Position numbers and translations under genes: made by a program. A stretch of 39,327 bases of DNA from an uncultured bacterium (GTDB lineage Bacteria > Krumholzibacteriota > Krumholzibacteriia > LZORAL124-64-63), in contig CALEMW010000129.1 of the NCBI GenBank assembly GCA_937910695.1, positions 1-39,327 on the forward strand. The letters run 5' to 3'. Shown here one piece after another: positions 7,679-17,231 of the stretch (position 1 is its first letter; each line of letters starts with the position of its first letter). The notes beneath the pieces were generated by a model. It ran no database searches. It was given only the letters and a program-made list of their open reading frames with translations, and had not been told where the DNA came from.

Positions 7679-9822
7679 CCTCGACTCACCTCCTCCAGGC
7701 GGTTCAGGAGTTCCGCCGCAGCTTCGGCGATGACAGTACCGGGGGGAAAAATGGCCGCGGCACCGGCGGCGCGCAGGGCGTCATGATCCCGGGGGGGAAT
7801 CACGCCGCCGACCACGATCAGGATGTCCGGCCGGCCGAGTCCCGCCAGAGCTTCGCGCAGGGCCGGCACCAGGGTCATGTGACCGGCTGCCAGGGAACTG
7901 ACGCCGATGACGTGGGCGTCGTTCTCCACGGCCTGGCGCGCAGTTTCCTCAGGGGTCTGGAAAAGCGGGCCGACGTCGACGTCGAAACCCATGTCCGCGA
8001 AGGCCGTGGCGATGACTTTCTGGCCTCGGTCGTGGCCGTCTTGTCCCATCTTGGCCACCAGGATGCGCGGACGACGGCCCTCGGCTTCGGCGAAGGCGTC
8101 GATGCGTTCGTGGATCCCTTTGAGGTCGTCGTGGTCGCCCATTTCGCTGCTGTACACTCCGCTGATGGCGTTGATGTCGGCTCGGTGGCGTCCGTAGACG
8201 GCCTCCAGAGCGTCGCTGATTTCGCCGACGGTGGCCCGAGCGCGGGCGGCGGTCACCGCCAGGTCGAGCAGATTGCCCTGGCCGGAACCGGCGGCGGCGG
8301 TCAAGGCGGACAGGGCCGCCGCGACAGTGCCCTGGTCACGCCCGGAACGCAGTTCGGCGAGCCGGGTCAACTGGGCCTCGCGCACCTGACTGTTGTCCAC
8401 CTGCAGCACATCGATGTCCTGATCATCATCCACCACGTGCTTGTTCACTCCGACGACCGTCTGACGGCCGCTGTCGATGCGGGCCTGGGTGCGGGCCGCC
8501 GCTTCTTCGATGCGCCGCTTCGGGATGCCGGCCTCGATGGCCCGGGCCATGCCGCCCAGTTCCTCCACCTCGTGCAGATGCTCCCGCGCCCTGGCGATCA
8601 GCTCATGGGTCAGCCGTTCGACGTACCAACTGCCGGCCCAGGGATCGACCGTGCGGCAGGTGTCGGTCTCCTGCTGCAGGAAGAGCTGCGTGTTGCGCGC
8701 GATGCGGGCGCTGAAATCCGTGGGCAGGGCCAGAGCCTCGTCCAGGGAGTTGGTGTGCAGCGACTGGGTGTGTCCCTGGGTCGCCGCCATGGCCTCCACG
8801 CAGGTCCGCGCCACGTTGTTGTAGACGTCCTGCGCCGTCAGGCTCCAGCCCGAAGTCTGGCTGTGGGTCCGCAGAGACATGGACTTCGGATTCTTCGGGT
8901 CGAACTCCTTCACCAACCCAGCCCAGAGCAGGCGCGCGGCCCTCATCTTGGCGATCTCCATGAAGGTGTTCATACCCACCGCCCAGAAGAATGACAGGCG
9001 GGGGGCGAAGTCGTCAACGCCCAGTCCGGCGGCCACGCCCGTGCGCAGGTACTCCAGGCCGTCGGCCAGGGTGTAGGCCAACTCCAGATCGGCGGTCGCG
9101 CCGGCCTCCTGCATGTGATAGCCGGAGATGGAAATGGAGTTGAAGCGCGGCATCTTCTGCGAGGTGTAGGCGAAGATGTCGCCGATGATCCGCATGCTCG
9201 GCTTCGGGGGATAGATGTAGGTGTTGCGGACCATGAACTCCTTGAGGATGTCGTTCTGGATGGTTCCCGCCAGCTGCTCCGGCTTCACGCCCTGCTCTTC
9301 GGCCGCCACGATGTACAGGGCCATGATCGGCAGCACGGCGCCGTTCATGGTCATCGATACGGACATCTTGTCCAACGGGATGCCGTCGAAGAGGATCCGC
9401 ATGTCGGCGATCGAGTCGATGGCCACGCCGGCCATGCCCACGTCGCCGGTCACCCGCGGGTGGTCGGAGTCGTAGCCGCGGTGGGTGGCCAGGTCGAAGG
9501 CGATCGAGAGGCCCTTCTGCCCCGCCGCGAGGTTGCGTCGGTAGAAGGCGTTGCTCTGCTCGGCGGTGGAGAAGCCGGCGTACTGGCGCACGGTCCAGGG
9601 CTGCATCACGTACATGGCGGCGTAGGGGCCGCGCAGGAATGGCGGCAGGCCGGGAACGGTGTACAGGTGGTCGAGGCCCTCGAGGTCGGCGGCGGAGTAG
9701 GACCGTTTGACGCCGATGCCTTCCGGCGTGTTCCAGATTCCACAGTCAGCCGGTGCGGGTGTGCGGACGGGCGTTGCCGGGTCCCGTAGCGGGACCGTCG
9801 TATAGTCCGGGAAGCGGCTCAT
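7675..9822 (-). CDS. mutB: methylmalonyl-CoA mutase, large (catalytic) subunit
   Basis: Adenosylcobalamin enzyme interconverting (R)-methylmalonyl-CoA and succinyl-CoA; 715 aa. The N-terminal TIM barrel is full length, with [25 protein letters not shown] substrate segments and the SISGYHM motif. The C-terminal B12 domain carries DGHDRG, with the cobalt-ligand His597 (DxHxxG), then SSLAAGH and VGGVIPP, all needed for base-off cofactor binding. The ATG at 9822 overlaps the small-subunit stop (ATGA) and has a G-rich site (GAGGGGGTGG) upstream; the frame opens further upstream only inside the small-subunit gene. It is the middle gene of mutA-mutB-meaB. No methylmalonyl-CoA epimerase is visible in the window. 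Confidence 0.97.
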   Translation of the reverse strand: MSRFPDYTTVPLRDPATPVRTPAPADCGIWNTPEGIGVKRSYSAADLEGLDHLYTVPGLPPFLRGPYAAMYVMQPWTVRQYAGFSTAEQSNAFYRRNLAAGQKGLSIAFDLATHRGYDSDHPRVTGDVGMAGVAIDSIADMRILFDGIPLDKMSVSMTMNGAVLPIMALYIVAAEEQGVKPEQLAGTIQNDILKEFMVRNTYIYPPKPSMRIIGDIFAYTSQKMPRFNSISISGYHMQEAGATADLELAYTLADGLEYLRTGVAAGLGVDDFAPRLSFFWAVGMNTFMEIAKMRAARLLWAGLVKEFDPKNPKSMSLRTHSQTSGWSLTAQDVYNNVARTCVEAMAATQGHTQSLHTNSLDEALALPTDFSARIARNTQLFLQQETDTCRTVDPWAGSWYVERLTHELIARAREHLHEVEELGGMARAIEAGIPKRRIEEAAARTQARIDSGRQTVVGVNKHVVDDDQDIDVLQVDNSQVREAQLTRLAELRSGRDQGTVAAALSALTAAAGSGQGNLLDLAVTAARARATVGEISDALEAVYGRHRADINAISGVYSSEMGDHDDLKGIHERIDAFAEAEGRRPRILVAKMGQDGHDRGQKVIATAFADMGFDVDVGPLFQTPEETARQAVENDAHVIGVSSLAAGHMTLVPALREALAGLGRPDILIVVGGVIPPRDHDALRAAGAAAIFPPGTVIAEAAAELLNRLEEVSRG

Positions 9823-11714
9823 GCTTCCACCCCCTCGTTCTTCAGCAGGGTTTGCAGGATGTCGAGGACATCGCTGCCGATGTGCAGCGCCAGGTCGATG
9901 CCCGCCTCCCGCCACGCGGCTTCGTGCTCACCGAACCTGCCGGCGATCACGACCGTGCATGCGCCCGCAGCCTTGAGGGCGCGAGCGGTCGCGGCGGCTT
10001 GTTCGGCATAGATCGTGTCGGAGGAGCAGATCACCGCGAGTGTTGTGCCGCTGACGCGTAGGGCGGCGGCGGCCTCGTCTGGTCCCGGATAGCCGTCATT
10101 GGCCGGAGCCTCGATGCCCCCCGCTGCCAGCACGTTGCGGATCCAGCCGGCGCGGCCGGTATGCGAGGCCACAGGACCGAGGTTGGCGAGGAAGGCCCGG
10201 GGCCGGTCGCCGAAGGCGGCCCGATGAGCGTCGGCGGCGTCGCGTAGGGCTTCGAAGGGTTCGGCGCTGCGGCGTTCGGGGAATGCCGTCGCCTCAGCCG
10301 GAGAGACGGCTTCGCGCTGCAGCGCGCCGGGGGCGTCCCATCGCAACCGAAGAGCCTGGAGGTCTGGCTTCGCGCGGAGAGGCAGCTCCTCTGCTAGATT
10401 CGGATACTCGCTGACGCCCGTGATCGGATCCTTGCGCAGGGCGACATTGCGCCGCCGCTCCGCCTGGACTCCATCGACTTCTGCCTTCAACCAGCCGTCG
10501 GCCAGCACGGAGCCCATGCCGCCTCGACCCTGGATCGTCTGGAACATGGCCCAGCCCCGTTCGGCAAGCTCGTCGGTCAGCGATTCCAGGTACCAGCTGC
10601 CGGCGCCGGGATCGCGCACACGGCTCAGGTGGGCTTCCTCCGCCAGAATGATCGGGATGTTGCGTGCGATGCGACGGCTCAGACGGTCGGAATGACCGAG
10701 AAGATGATCGTAAGGCGTCACGGTCACGATGTCCGCGCCGCCGACCAGGGCGGCGAATGCGCCGGTGGTCGCACGCAGGATATTCACCCAGGGGTCGCGG
10801 CGGGTGAGCATGCGTACCGAAGTGCGGGCATGGAGCCTCAGGGGTACGGCGTCGGCGCCGGCCGCTTCGAGCAGCCGTGCCCAGAGCACACGCGCCGCCC
10901 TCAGCTTCGCGATATCGAGAAAGAAGGTGCTGCTCGTGCTGAAACAGAACTGGCACTGGCGGGCGGCTGCTTCCAGCGACAGACCCGCATCGGTCATGGC
11001 CTCGAGGTAGGTCAGACCCGAGGCGAGGGCGACAGCCAGCTCCTGGTCGGCGCTCGCACCGGAGTTGTGGACCGGACAGGTGGAAACCTTGGCGGCGGTC
11101 ACACCGGGTGTCTCGCCATGGCAGCGGACGGCCAGCTCGGCCAGCTCGGCGAGGTGGGTCGCCAGGGAAGCCGGCAGTCGTCCTTTGAGAGCCAGGGCGC
11201 CCAAAGGGTCGGCCAGGTGACTGCCGCTCACGGTGTCGGGCGACAGACCGCGGCGATCCCAGAGGTCGCGCAGGACCGTGGCGGCCTGGGATGCAAAGGG
11301 ACCGGCCTCAACGGCCACGGCGGTCACGGCGAGGTCGACCTCGCCCAGGGCTTCGTCCAAGGCATCGACGTTCGTGCCGAGCAGGCCGCGCTCACCGGAA
11401 GGGTCGAGTTTGAGGATGATCGAGTCCACGCCGCCGGCGAGGTCTTCGGCGACGGTGCGCCGCACGATGGCGGGGTCGGGATGGGTGTGGTCCTGGCGGA
11501 GTTCGACTGCTCCGGTACCCGTCGGCCGTTCCGCTGAGGCTCCTGGGCGATCTTCAGCAGAGTAGAGAGGTTGGATCGCCACGCCTTCATAGGTGTGCGT
11601 CACCAGCTTCTTCTCGAAGGATGCACCTTTGAGATCCTTCTCCACGACCTCGCGCCAACGTTCCACCGAGACAGGCGGAAAGACGTCGGTCAGCTTGAAC
11701 TCGTTGTCGAGCAC
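9819..11714 (-). CDS. mutA: methylmalonyl-CoA mutase, small (non-catalytic) subunit
   Basis: Partner of the catalytic subunit, 631 aa. It has the mutase TIM-barrel fold and a degenerate B12-like end: [19 protein letters not shown] is in the place of the cobalamin domain, but the DxHxxG cobalt-ligand motif is missing, as expected for MutA. I chose the GTG at 11714 because GGGAGG stands 7 nt before it. The ATG at 11729 would put that GGAGG inside the gene and has only a weak AGAG site of its own. The protein then begins with [19 protein letters not shown], close to family N-termini. It is coupled to mutB by an ATGA overlap and leads the operon. Confidence 0.95.
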   Translation of the reverse strand: MLDNEFKLTDVFPPVSVERWREVVEKDLKGASFEKKLVTHTYEGVAIQPLYSAEDRPGASAERPTGTGAVELRQDHTHPDPAIVRRTVAEDLAGGVDSIILKLDPSGERGLLGTNVDALDEALGEVDLAVTAVAVEAGPFASQAATVLRDLWDRRGLSPDTVSGSHLADPLGALALKGRLPASLATHLAELAELAVRCHGETPGVTAAKVSTCPVHNSGASADQELAVALASGLTYLEAMTDAGLSLEAAARQCQFCFSTSSTFFLDIAKLRAARVLWARLLEAAGADAVPLRLHARTSVRMLTRRDPWVNILRATTGAFAALVGGADIVTVTPYDHLLGHSDRLSRRIARNIPIILAEEAHLSRVRDPGAGSWYLESLTDELAERGWAMFQTIQGRGGMGSVLADGWLKAEVDGVQAERRRNVALRKDPITGVSEYPNLAEELPLRAKPDLQALRLRWDAPGALQREAVSPAEATAFPERRSAEPFEALRDAADAHRAAFGDRPRAFLANLGPVASHTGRAGWIRNVLAAGGIEAPANDGYPGPDEAAAALRVSGTTLAVICSSDTIYAEQAAATARALKAAGACTVVIAGRFGEHEAAWREAGIDLALHIGSDVLDILQTLLKNEGVEA

Positions 11715-11782
11715 GGTGTCGCCTCCCATTGCAACTCTAATGAAACCATAGGCATGAGCCCGCCGGCGGTGATCCCGCACGA

Positions 11783-11811
11783 ACGTTAGGCTGCCACCTG
11801 TTAATTTGCAA
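11783..11811 (-). promoter_or_regulatory. candidate promoter of the mutA-mutB-meaB operon
   Basis: On the minus strand, TTGCAA (11806-11811), a 17-nt spacer and TAACGT (11783-11788) form a moderate sigma-70-type promoter about 70 nt before the mutA start. The segment is locally AT-rich in an otherwise GC-rich region. Confidence 0.35.
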
Positions 11812-11814
11812 ACA

Positions 11815-11949
11815 TCATTTATGGGCTCCGAGCTGCAGGATGACGCGGCCCTTCCCCATCACGTCTCGGCCCAGGATGACTCCCGATCCAGCCCAGGACA
11901 AGACCGAATCCCAATGCAGCAACTGGTTGGCGAGTTGCTCCGGCGTCAT
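11815..11949 (-). CDS. possible small ORF, 44 aa, between gatB and mutA
   Basis: An ATG-started ORF begins 21 nt after the gatB stop and ends just before the candidate mutA promoter. It encodes MTPEQLANQLLHWDSVLSW and continues through GVILGRDVMGKGRVILQLG. Third codon positions are mostly G or C, like the true genes around it, and an in-frame TGA lies just upstream, so it is not a tail of gatB in this frame. The ribosome-binding site (GAGAGG) is only 2 nt from the ATG, which weakens the case. I do not recognise the protein. It could be a small gatCAB-operon gene, a relic, or chance. Confidence 0.3.
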   Translation of the reverse strand: MTPEQLANQLLHWDSVLSWAGSGVILGRDVMGKGRVILQLGAHK

Positions 11950-11970
11950 GGCCTCTCAGTGTCTATGGTG

Positions 11971-13395
11971 TCAAGCCCTCTCCGACAGACGTGCCGCCAC
12001 CAAGCGCGCCACCGATCCCGGATCCGCCCGACCACCGCTCAACGTCACCACCTGTGCCACGAACCATCCCAGCAGTCCTCTTTTTCCGCCCCGATACGCC
12101 GCCACCTGGACTTCGGAACGGTCCAGCACGGTTTCGATCCATGGGCCCAGCAGATCCTGGTCGATCACCACAGTCCAGCCACGCCGCTCGACTTCTTCGA
12201 CGGGATCCGCCTCACGGTCGAGGATCGCTACGAGCAACTCCCGCGTCCGCGCTGCGGGAACGACACCGCTGGCGATCAGATCAACGAGCCTGGCCAACCG
12301 AGGGGCTTGCCAGGGCAGGGACACCATTGGGGTTTTCCGTTCCCGGGCCAGAGCCGTCGCCTCTCCGGTCAGCAGCTGGGCCGCATTCCGAGCAGAGGCG
12401 CCCTCAGCGAGTACGGATTCGTACAGGTCCGCCATGGCTCGCGACGCTGTCAGAACGGCGGCGTGCTCCTGAGTAAGCCCCAGCTCGCTGACGAAGCGTC
12501 GCTCCCTGGTCCAGGGAGCCTCGGGCAGAGCCGGCCGGGCTTCCGCCGCGGTGATCCGCAGCGGTGGCAGGTCCGGTTCAGGCAGATAACGGTATTCTGG
12601 CACATCCTCTTTGGCACGCAGAAGCACCGTCTCACACCGGTCAGGATCCCAGGTCCGCGTTTCGGTGAGCACCTCGCCACCCGCTGCAAGGAGCGCCTCC
12701 TGTCGCATCGCCTCGTAAGCCACCGCCAGGCGCACGCCCCGGGACGAGTTCATGTTCTTGAGCTCGACCCGCGAACCCAGCGCCGCGGATCCCCGCACGC
12801 GGACCGAGACGTTGGCATCGCAGCGCAGATCGCCGGCTTCGGGACGGGCAGCGGAGACTTCCAACCAGCGCACAAGGCGCTGCAGGGCCCGCACGCTGCG
12901 CTCCGCTTCAGCTCCTGAGCGGAGGACGGGTTCGGTCACGACTTCCAGCAGCGGTGCTCCGGCACGGTCGAAGTCGATCCGAGTGTCAGCTCCGGCACGA
13001 TGGGTCAGCCGTGCAGCGTCCTCCTCGAGGTGGATCCGCCGCAGAGGAACGCGCCATGGGTCTCCGCCGACACCTCCGACGAGGGCACCACCAACGGCCA
13101 GGGGCGGGTCCCACTGGGTGATCTGGTAGTTGCGCGGCAGGTCGGGATACACGTACTGCTTGCGGGCGAAGATCGACACCTCCGGAATGTCCGCCCCGAG
13201 GGCCGCCGCCAGCCTCAAACCCAGGCTCACAGCTCGGGCGTTGAGGACGGGCAGAGTGCCGGGCAGCCCTAGACAAACGGAACAGACGCGGGAATTCGGG
13301 ACACCGCCGGAACGGTTCGCACAGCCGCAAAACAGCTTGGTGGCTGTAGCCAGTCGGATATGGATCTCCAGCCCCACGACCGTCTCGTAGTTCAC
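11971..13395 (-). CDS. gatB: Asp/Glu-tRNA amidotransferase subunit B
   Basis: Kinase/tRNA-binding subunit of GatCAB, which activates Glu-tRNA(Gln) or Asp-tRNA(Asn) with ATP before amidation; 474 aa. The cradle domain opens with YETVVGLEIHIRL. The four zinc cysteines are present at 23, 25, 38 and 41 (CGC, CSVC). RKQYVYPDLPRNYQITQ and ELKNMNSSRG are family signatures. The helical and YqeY-type tail domains end in GLLGWFVAQVVTLSGGRADP. The start is a GTG at 13395 overlapping the gatA stop (GTGA), with GCGGAGGTG 7 nt upstream. The frame is open far upstream only because it shadows gatA. It is the last of gatC-gatA-gatB. Confidence 0.96.
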   Translation of the reverse strand: MNYETVVGLEIHIRLATATKLFCGCANRSGGVPNSRVCSVCLGLPGTLPVLNARAVSLGLRLAAALGADIPEVSIFARKQYVYPDLPRNYQITQWDPPLAVGGALVGGVGGDPWRVPLRRIHLEEDAARLTHRAGADTRIDFDRAGAPLLEVVTEPVLRSGAEAERSVRALQRLVRWLEVSAARPEAGDLRCDANVSVRVRGSAALGSRVELKNMNSSRGVRLAVAYEAMRQEALLAAGGEVLTETRTWDPDRCETVLLRAKEDVPEYRYLPEPDLPPLRITAAEARPALPEAPWTRERRFVSELGLTQEHAAVLTASRAMADLYESVLAEGASARNAAQLLTGEATALARERKTPMVSLPWQAPRLARLVDLIASGVVPAARTRELLVAILDREADPVEEVERRGWTVVIDQDLLGPWIETVLDRSEVQVAAYRGGKRGLLGWFVAQVVTLSGGRADPGSVARLVAARLSERA

Positions 13396-14822
13396 GTCGC
13401 CACCTCCGCGGGCAGCTGGAAACCACAGGCCGCTTCCACGACTGATCCGGCGGCCAGCAGCCGGCCCTCGTCCAGGGAGCGTCCGACGAGCTGGCAGCTC
13501 AAGGGCAGACCCTCGACACACCACCCTGTGGGCACCGTCAGCGCAGGCAACCCCGCTAAGCTGACCGGCACGGTCCAGCGATCGACGTTCCGCATGGCCA
13601 CCGGGTCGTCTGCATATTCCCCGAGGCGGAACGCAGGGCCGTCGCAGGTGGGAAGCAGCAGGACATCGCTGAGTTCCAAAGCGGTGCTGAAGATACGGCA
13701 CACCAGATCACGAACGGCGAAGGCCCGATCCAGCAGATCGCCACCCCTTGGGTCGGACAGCACGTAGGCTCCCGCAAGGACTCTGAGTTTGACCTCCAAG
13801 CCGAATCCCGCGCTACGGACCGCCCGAGCTGCGGCGCCATGATCGGGCCCGTCGTGACGGCTGCCGAAGTGGGTGCCGTCGTATCGGGCAAGGTTCGCCG
13901 ATGTCTCCGCCGCCGCGATGACGGCATAGGCCGCCAGCGCCAAGTCCAGGGGCGGCAGATCCACCTCCACGGGCTCCACCCCCGCCTGGAGCATTGCGCG
14001 GAGCGCTCCGTCGAGATCGCGCTGTTGTTCAGCGCTCGTCACGTCCCCCCAACCGCCGCGAGGAATGCCGATGCGTGTACCTCGGATCTCGACGTTGGGG
14101 ACCGCCACCGGATCGGAGCATGATGTGGAGTCGGCGGGATCGTGACCGGCGATGGTTTCGAAAACCGTCGCCGCATCGGCGACGGTTCTGGCGAGGACCC
14201 CGATCACGTCCAGGGATGAAGCGTGCGCAACAAGTCCCGAACGGGATACGCGTCCGTAGGTTGGCTTGAGCCCCACCACACCGCAACAGTGGGCGGGTTG
14301 CCGGACGCTGCCCCCGGTATCGCTGCCCAGAGCGAAGTAGGCCAGACCCGCCGCCACCGCGGCGGCGCCGCCGCCGCTGGAGCCGCCGGCCACACGGTCC
14401 GCAGCCCAGGGATTGCGGGTGACGAGGTCGTAGGCGTTCTCGGTGGACGATCCCATGCCGAACTCGTCCATAGCGCTGGTTCCGAGCAACAGAGCCCCTG
14501 CAGCATCGAGTTGCGAGACGGCGTGGGCGTCATAAGGGGCGTGCCAGCCGGCGAGGATGCGCGAGGCACAGTCCACCGGCCAGTCGCGGCGACAGATGTT
14601 GGCCTTGACGGCGCCGGGCATCCCCCACAGAGGACCGGCGGCGGCCGGAGGGGGACGGTCCGGAACCGCGACGTCCGGTGCAAGCCAGCGGTAGCAGCCC
14701 AAGGTTCCGTCCAGAGTGGTGATGCGCTTCCGGACGGCGTCGAGAAGATCGGCCGGGACCGCCGCGCCTGTCCTCAAGAGCCGAGCCGCCTCGTTCAGGG
14801 GGATACGGGCGAGGTCAGTCAT
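13392..14822 (-). CDS. gatA: Asp/Glu-tRNA amidotransferase subunit A (amidase)
   Basis: Glutaminase subunit of GatCAB that releases ammonia from glutamine; 476 aa. The amidase-signature triad is complete: Lys73 (GAVKANI), cis-Ser148 (GGSSGGG) and nucleophile Ser172 (SDTGGSVRQPA). The spacing of 75 and 24 residues matches known GatA enzymes. GTSAMDEFGMGSSTENA lies just before the serine-rich loop. The ATG at 14822 overlaps the gatC end by 8 nt and has a GGAG upstream; the track-like extension to 14840 would overlap gatC more. It is coupled on both sides to gatC and gatB. Confidence 0.97.
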   Translation of the reverse strand: MTDLARIPLNEAARLLRTGAAVPADLLDAVRKRITTLDGTLGCYRWLAPDVAVPDRPPPAAAGPLWGMPGAVKANICRRDWPVDCASRILAGWHAPYDAHAVSQLDAAGALLLGTSAMDEFGMGSSTENAYDLVTRNPWAADRVAGGSSGGGAAAVAAGLAYFALGSDTGGSVRQPAHCCGVVGLKPTYGRVSRSGLVAHASSLDVIGVLARTVADAATVFETIAGHDPADSTSCSDPVAVPNVEIRGTRIGIPRGGWGDVTSAEQQRDLDGALRAMLQAGVEPVEVDLPPLDLALAAYAVIAAAETSANLARYDGTHFGSRHDGPDHGAAARAVRSAGFGLEVKLRVLAGAYVLSDPRGGDLLDRAFAVRDLVCRIFSTALELSDVLLLPTCDGPAFRLGEYADDPVAMRNVDRWTVPVSLAGLPALTVPTGWCVEGLPLSCQLVGRSLDEGRLLAAGSVVEAACGFQLPAEVAT

Positions 14823-15105
14823 GGCCAGGGCTCCGACCACCTGGAGGAGGTGTCAACACGGAGCCGTCCGCATCCTGCAGAGCACCGGCAAGGGGATTGC
14901 CTCCCGCCGGCTCTGCGGGCTCGTCCTCGCGACGTGGACATGTTCCCCGCAGGGTCCGTTCTGCTGAGACGATCGACGATTCCAGTACGGCGACTGCAGC
15001 AAGCAGCCGTTCCAGCCGATCTGCCAACAGACGGCGTTCGGCATCGTCGAGGTCGAGGTGGGCAAGGCGTTCCACCTGCGCGATGCGGGCGAGGTTCTGG
15101 TCCAC
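14815..15105 (-). CDS. gatC: Asp/Glu-tRNA amidotransferase subunit C
   Basis: Small belt subunit that holds GatA to GatB; 96 aa, the family's normal size. VERLAHLDLDDAERRLLADRLERLL is the conserved N-terminal helical region (broken here only by description), and the C-terminal half is Pro- and Gly-rich as usual. I chose the GTG at 15105 because GGGAG lies 5 nt before it; a GTG two codons upstream (15111) is an alternative. The gene starts 88 nt from the divergent aminopeptidase gene and leads the gatCAB operon. Confidence 0.9.
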   Translation of the reverse strand: MDQNLARIAQVERLAHLDLDDAERRLLADRLERLLAAVAVLESSIVSAERTLRGTCPRREDEPAEPAGGNPLAGALQDADGSVLTPPPGGRSPGHD

Positions 15106-15119
15106 AATCACTCCCGGGC

Positions 15120-15148
15120 TTGGGGGACCGGCCTGGCGGAGGTATGAT
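15120..15148 (+). promoter_or_regulatory. candidate promoter of the M1 aminopeptidase gene
   Basis: TTGGGG (15120-15125), a 17-nt spacer and TATGAT (15143-15148, five of six consensus bases) precede the TTG start by 45 nt, in the divergent gap with gatC. Confidence 0.55.
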
Positions 15149-15193
15149 GAGGCGAGGATAGCCCATCCCCTCCGCATCCGGAAGGACCGACCC

Positions 15194-17167
15194 TTGCGAT
15201 ACGCCCGGCTCGCCATTCCCTGCTTCCTGCTCGCATCGGTTGCGGCCGCGAGGGAGCCCGCGCCTCTGTGCAAGGGACCGTCCACTTATCTAGCCACAGC
15301 CGACCGCGCCCCCGAGACACCCCGACCGGCCTACGACGCCGTCCATTACGCTCTGGATCTCAGGATCGACCCCGGTGCCGGCCGCATCGACGGTATCGTG
15401 AACGTGGAGCTGACTTTTCCTGTCGATGCGGTGCGACGCGAAGTGGTGCTGGACCTTGTCGACGAACTCACCGTCGTAGGGGTGACCTGGAACGGCGACG
15501 CCGTCGCCCACCAGCACGACGACAACCTCCTGACGGTGGTCCGCGACAACCTTCCCCCCGCCGCGCGCACGGCTGTCCTCGCGATCACCTACGGCGGCCG
15601 GCCGCCCCGTCACGGAGAGCTCTCGATGGGCCTCGTCTTCCGCGACCGCGGCCCCTCTCCCTCCGAGTTGATGGGGCCGGTTGTCTTCAACGTATCCGAA
15701 CCTGCGAGCAGCCACGCCTGGTGGCCCTGCCGAGATATTCCATCCGACGAAGCCACGGTGAGGCTGGCCCTGACCGTACCCGACACCCTCACGGCCGTCG
15801 CGATCGGCGTGCAGATATCCGACGCGCCGGCGGATCCCGGTTGGCGACGCACTGTATGGGAAACCGCCTACCCCCTCCCACCCTACCTGGTGGGTGTGAC
15901 GATCAGCGAATTCGTGGCATGGGAGGAGGACTGCCCTGCCGCCGCCGGACTGCTGCCGTTGACCTTCCACATCTTCCCCGAGGACCTCGATGCCGCCGTC
16001 CCGTTCTTTGCCGCCACCTGCGACATGATGGGCTTCATGGAGGACATCGCCGGCCCCTACCCCTTCCCCGCCGAACGCTACGGTCATATGGAAATCAAGT
16101 GGGGCGGTGCCATGGAGCATCAGACATCCACAAGCATGGGCAACTCCCCCATCAACGACACCGATTCCTACAATCAGATCGTCGTCCACGAACTGGCCCA
16201 TCAATGGTTCGGCGATCTGCTCACCCCCGCCGCCTGGGGTGACATCTGGCTCAACGAGGGGTTCGCCCGCTACTGCGAGGCCCTTTGGGTCGAACGTACG
16301 GAGGGCCGCGAGGCATACCTGGCGTTCATGCACGCCATCGGCCACGAACGCCATCCCGATCTCTTCACTCACGAGGATCCGTTGACCGACCCGTCCCCCG
16401 TGCTGCAGGTCCTCGTCTATGACAAGGGCGCCTGGATTCTGCACATGCTCCGCGATGAGCTGGGCGACGCCGGATTCTTCGATCTTCTGCGCGCCTACAC
16501 CGGCGACCCCGCGCTCGGAGCCGGCTCGGTGACCAGCGCCGACTTCGTCGCCCACGCTTCATCGGTCGCCGGCCGCGACCTCGCGCCCTGGTTCGCACCC
16601 TGGCTCACCACGAGCGCCGCACCGGAACTGTCCTGGAGCTGGCGCTCCACTCCCGCGTCGGACGGCGGCAGCCGCTTGCGTGTCGTGATCCGCCAGCTGC
16701 AGACGCCGGCCTTCGAGCTTCAGGTGCCGCTGCACTTGATCATCGGCGGCGAAACCTTCGTCCGAACCATCAGGCTGCGCGGCCCCGAGACCGTCGACGT
16801 CTTCGATCTGCCTCTGACCGTCGAGACGGTTCTGCTCGATCCCGACAGGATCTCCCTGGTCACCACCACGCCGCTGCCGCCGCCGACGGTGACGATCCTC
16901 GGGCCATACCCCAACCCCGCCGGTCGCGGCGGCGGCGAGATCTCCTTCCGCCTGCTGAGCCCGGCAACGGTCTCGGTGGACGTCCATGACGCCCGCGGGC
17001 GCCGTTTGGGTCGTTGGGATCTGGGAATGCGGTCAGCGGACATTCTTCATCCCTGGATCTGGCGCGGCGCTGACGGCCAGGGCCGTCCCCTGCCCGACGG
17101 GATCTACTGGCTGACTGTGAACGCCGCGTCGGAGCGGGCCGTGCGAAAGATCGTACTGGTGCGGTGA
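15194..17167 (+). CDS. secreted M1-family zinc aminopeptidase with C-terminal FlgD-like Ig domain
   Basis: Exported metallopeptidase of 657 aa. A signal peptide covers about the first 20 residues (ARLAIPCFLLASVAAA). The M1 N-terminal beta domain follows. The exopeptidase loop is GGAMEH with Glu308 (the family has GxMEN; here the Asn is His). The zinc site HELAH is at 332-336 with Glu355 in NEGFA, exact HExxH-x18-E spacing. The last ~85 residues (GPYPNPAGRGGGEISFRL ... DGIYWLTVN) are a FlgD/T9SS-type Ig module, common on secreted proteins of FCB-group bacteria. I placed the start at the TTG at 15194: GGAAGGA is 7 nt upstream, and there is no suitable ATG, since the upstream frame lies in gatC. 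It ends at a bidirectional terminator. Confidence 0.93.
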   Translation: MRYARLAIPCFLLASVAAAREPAPLCKGPSTYLATADRAPETPRPAYDAVHYALDLRIDPGAGRIDGIVNVELTFPVDAVRREVVLDLVDELTVVGVTWNGDAVAHQHDDNLLTVVRDNLPPAARTAVLAITYGGRPPRHGELSMGLVFRDRGPSPSELMGPVVFNVSEPASSHAWWPCRDIPSDEATVRLALTVPDTLTAVAIGVQISDAPADPGWRRTVWETAYPLPPYLVGVTISEFVAWEEDCPAAAGLLPLTFHIFPEDLDAAVPFFAATCDMMGFMEDIAGPYPFPAERYGHMEIKWGGAMEHQTSTSMGNSPINDTDSYNQIVVHELAHQWFGDLLTPAAWGDIWLNEGFARYCEALWVERTEGREAYLAFMHAIGHERHPDLFTHEDPLTDPSPVLQVLVYDKGAWILHMLRDELGDAGFFDLLRAYTGDPALGAGSVTSADFVAHASSVAGRDLAPWFAPWLTTSAAPELSWSWRSTPASDGGSRLRVVIRQLQTPAFELQVPLHLIIGGETFVRTIRLRGPETVDVFDLPLTVETVLLDPDRISLVTTTPLPPPTVTILGPYPNPAGRGGGEISFRLLSPATVSVDVHDARGRRLGRWDLGMRSADILHPWIWRGADGQGRPLPDGIYWLTVNAASERAVRKIVLVR

Positions 17168-17187
17168 GCTTCTGAAGTAGGCAGGCG

Positions 17188-17213
17188 AAGGGGGCTCCTG
17201 CAGGAGCCCCCTT
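17188..17213. terminator. bidirectional intrinsic terminator
   Basis: A 26-bp perfect palindrome (arms AAGGGGGCTCC with a TGCA centre) sits between the convergent aminopeptidase and GGDEF genes. A TTCTT run follows on the plus strand. It should end transcription from both sides. Confidence 0.85.
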
Positions 17214-17231
17214 CTTCCGTCCACGAGAAAT

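Noticed and set aside
9819..11714. A second catalytic methylmalonyl-CoA mutase
   Set aside because: The DxHxxG cobalt-ligand motif is missing, so it is the structural small subunit.
11971..13701. A 576-residue gatB with a long N-terminal extension
   Set aside because: The extra 102 codons only read through gatA out of frame; the GTG at 13395 overlaps the gatA stop and has a strong ribosome-binding site.
14897..15193. Upstream extension of the M1 aminopeptidase frame
   Set aside because: It overlaps gatC antisense and would bury the signal peptide; the TTG at 15194 restores a normal exported protein.
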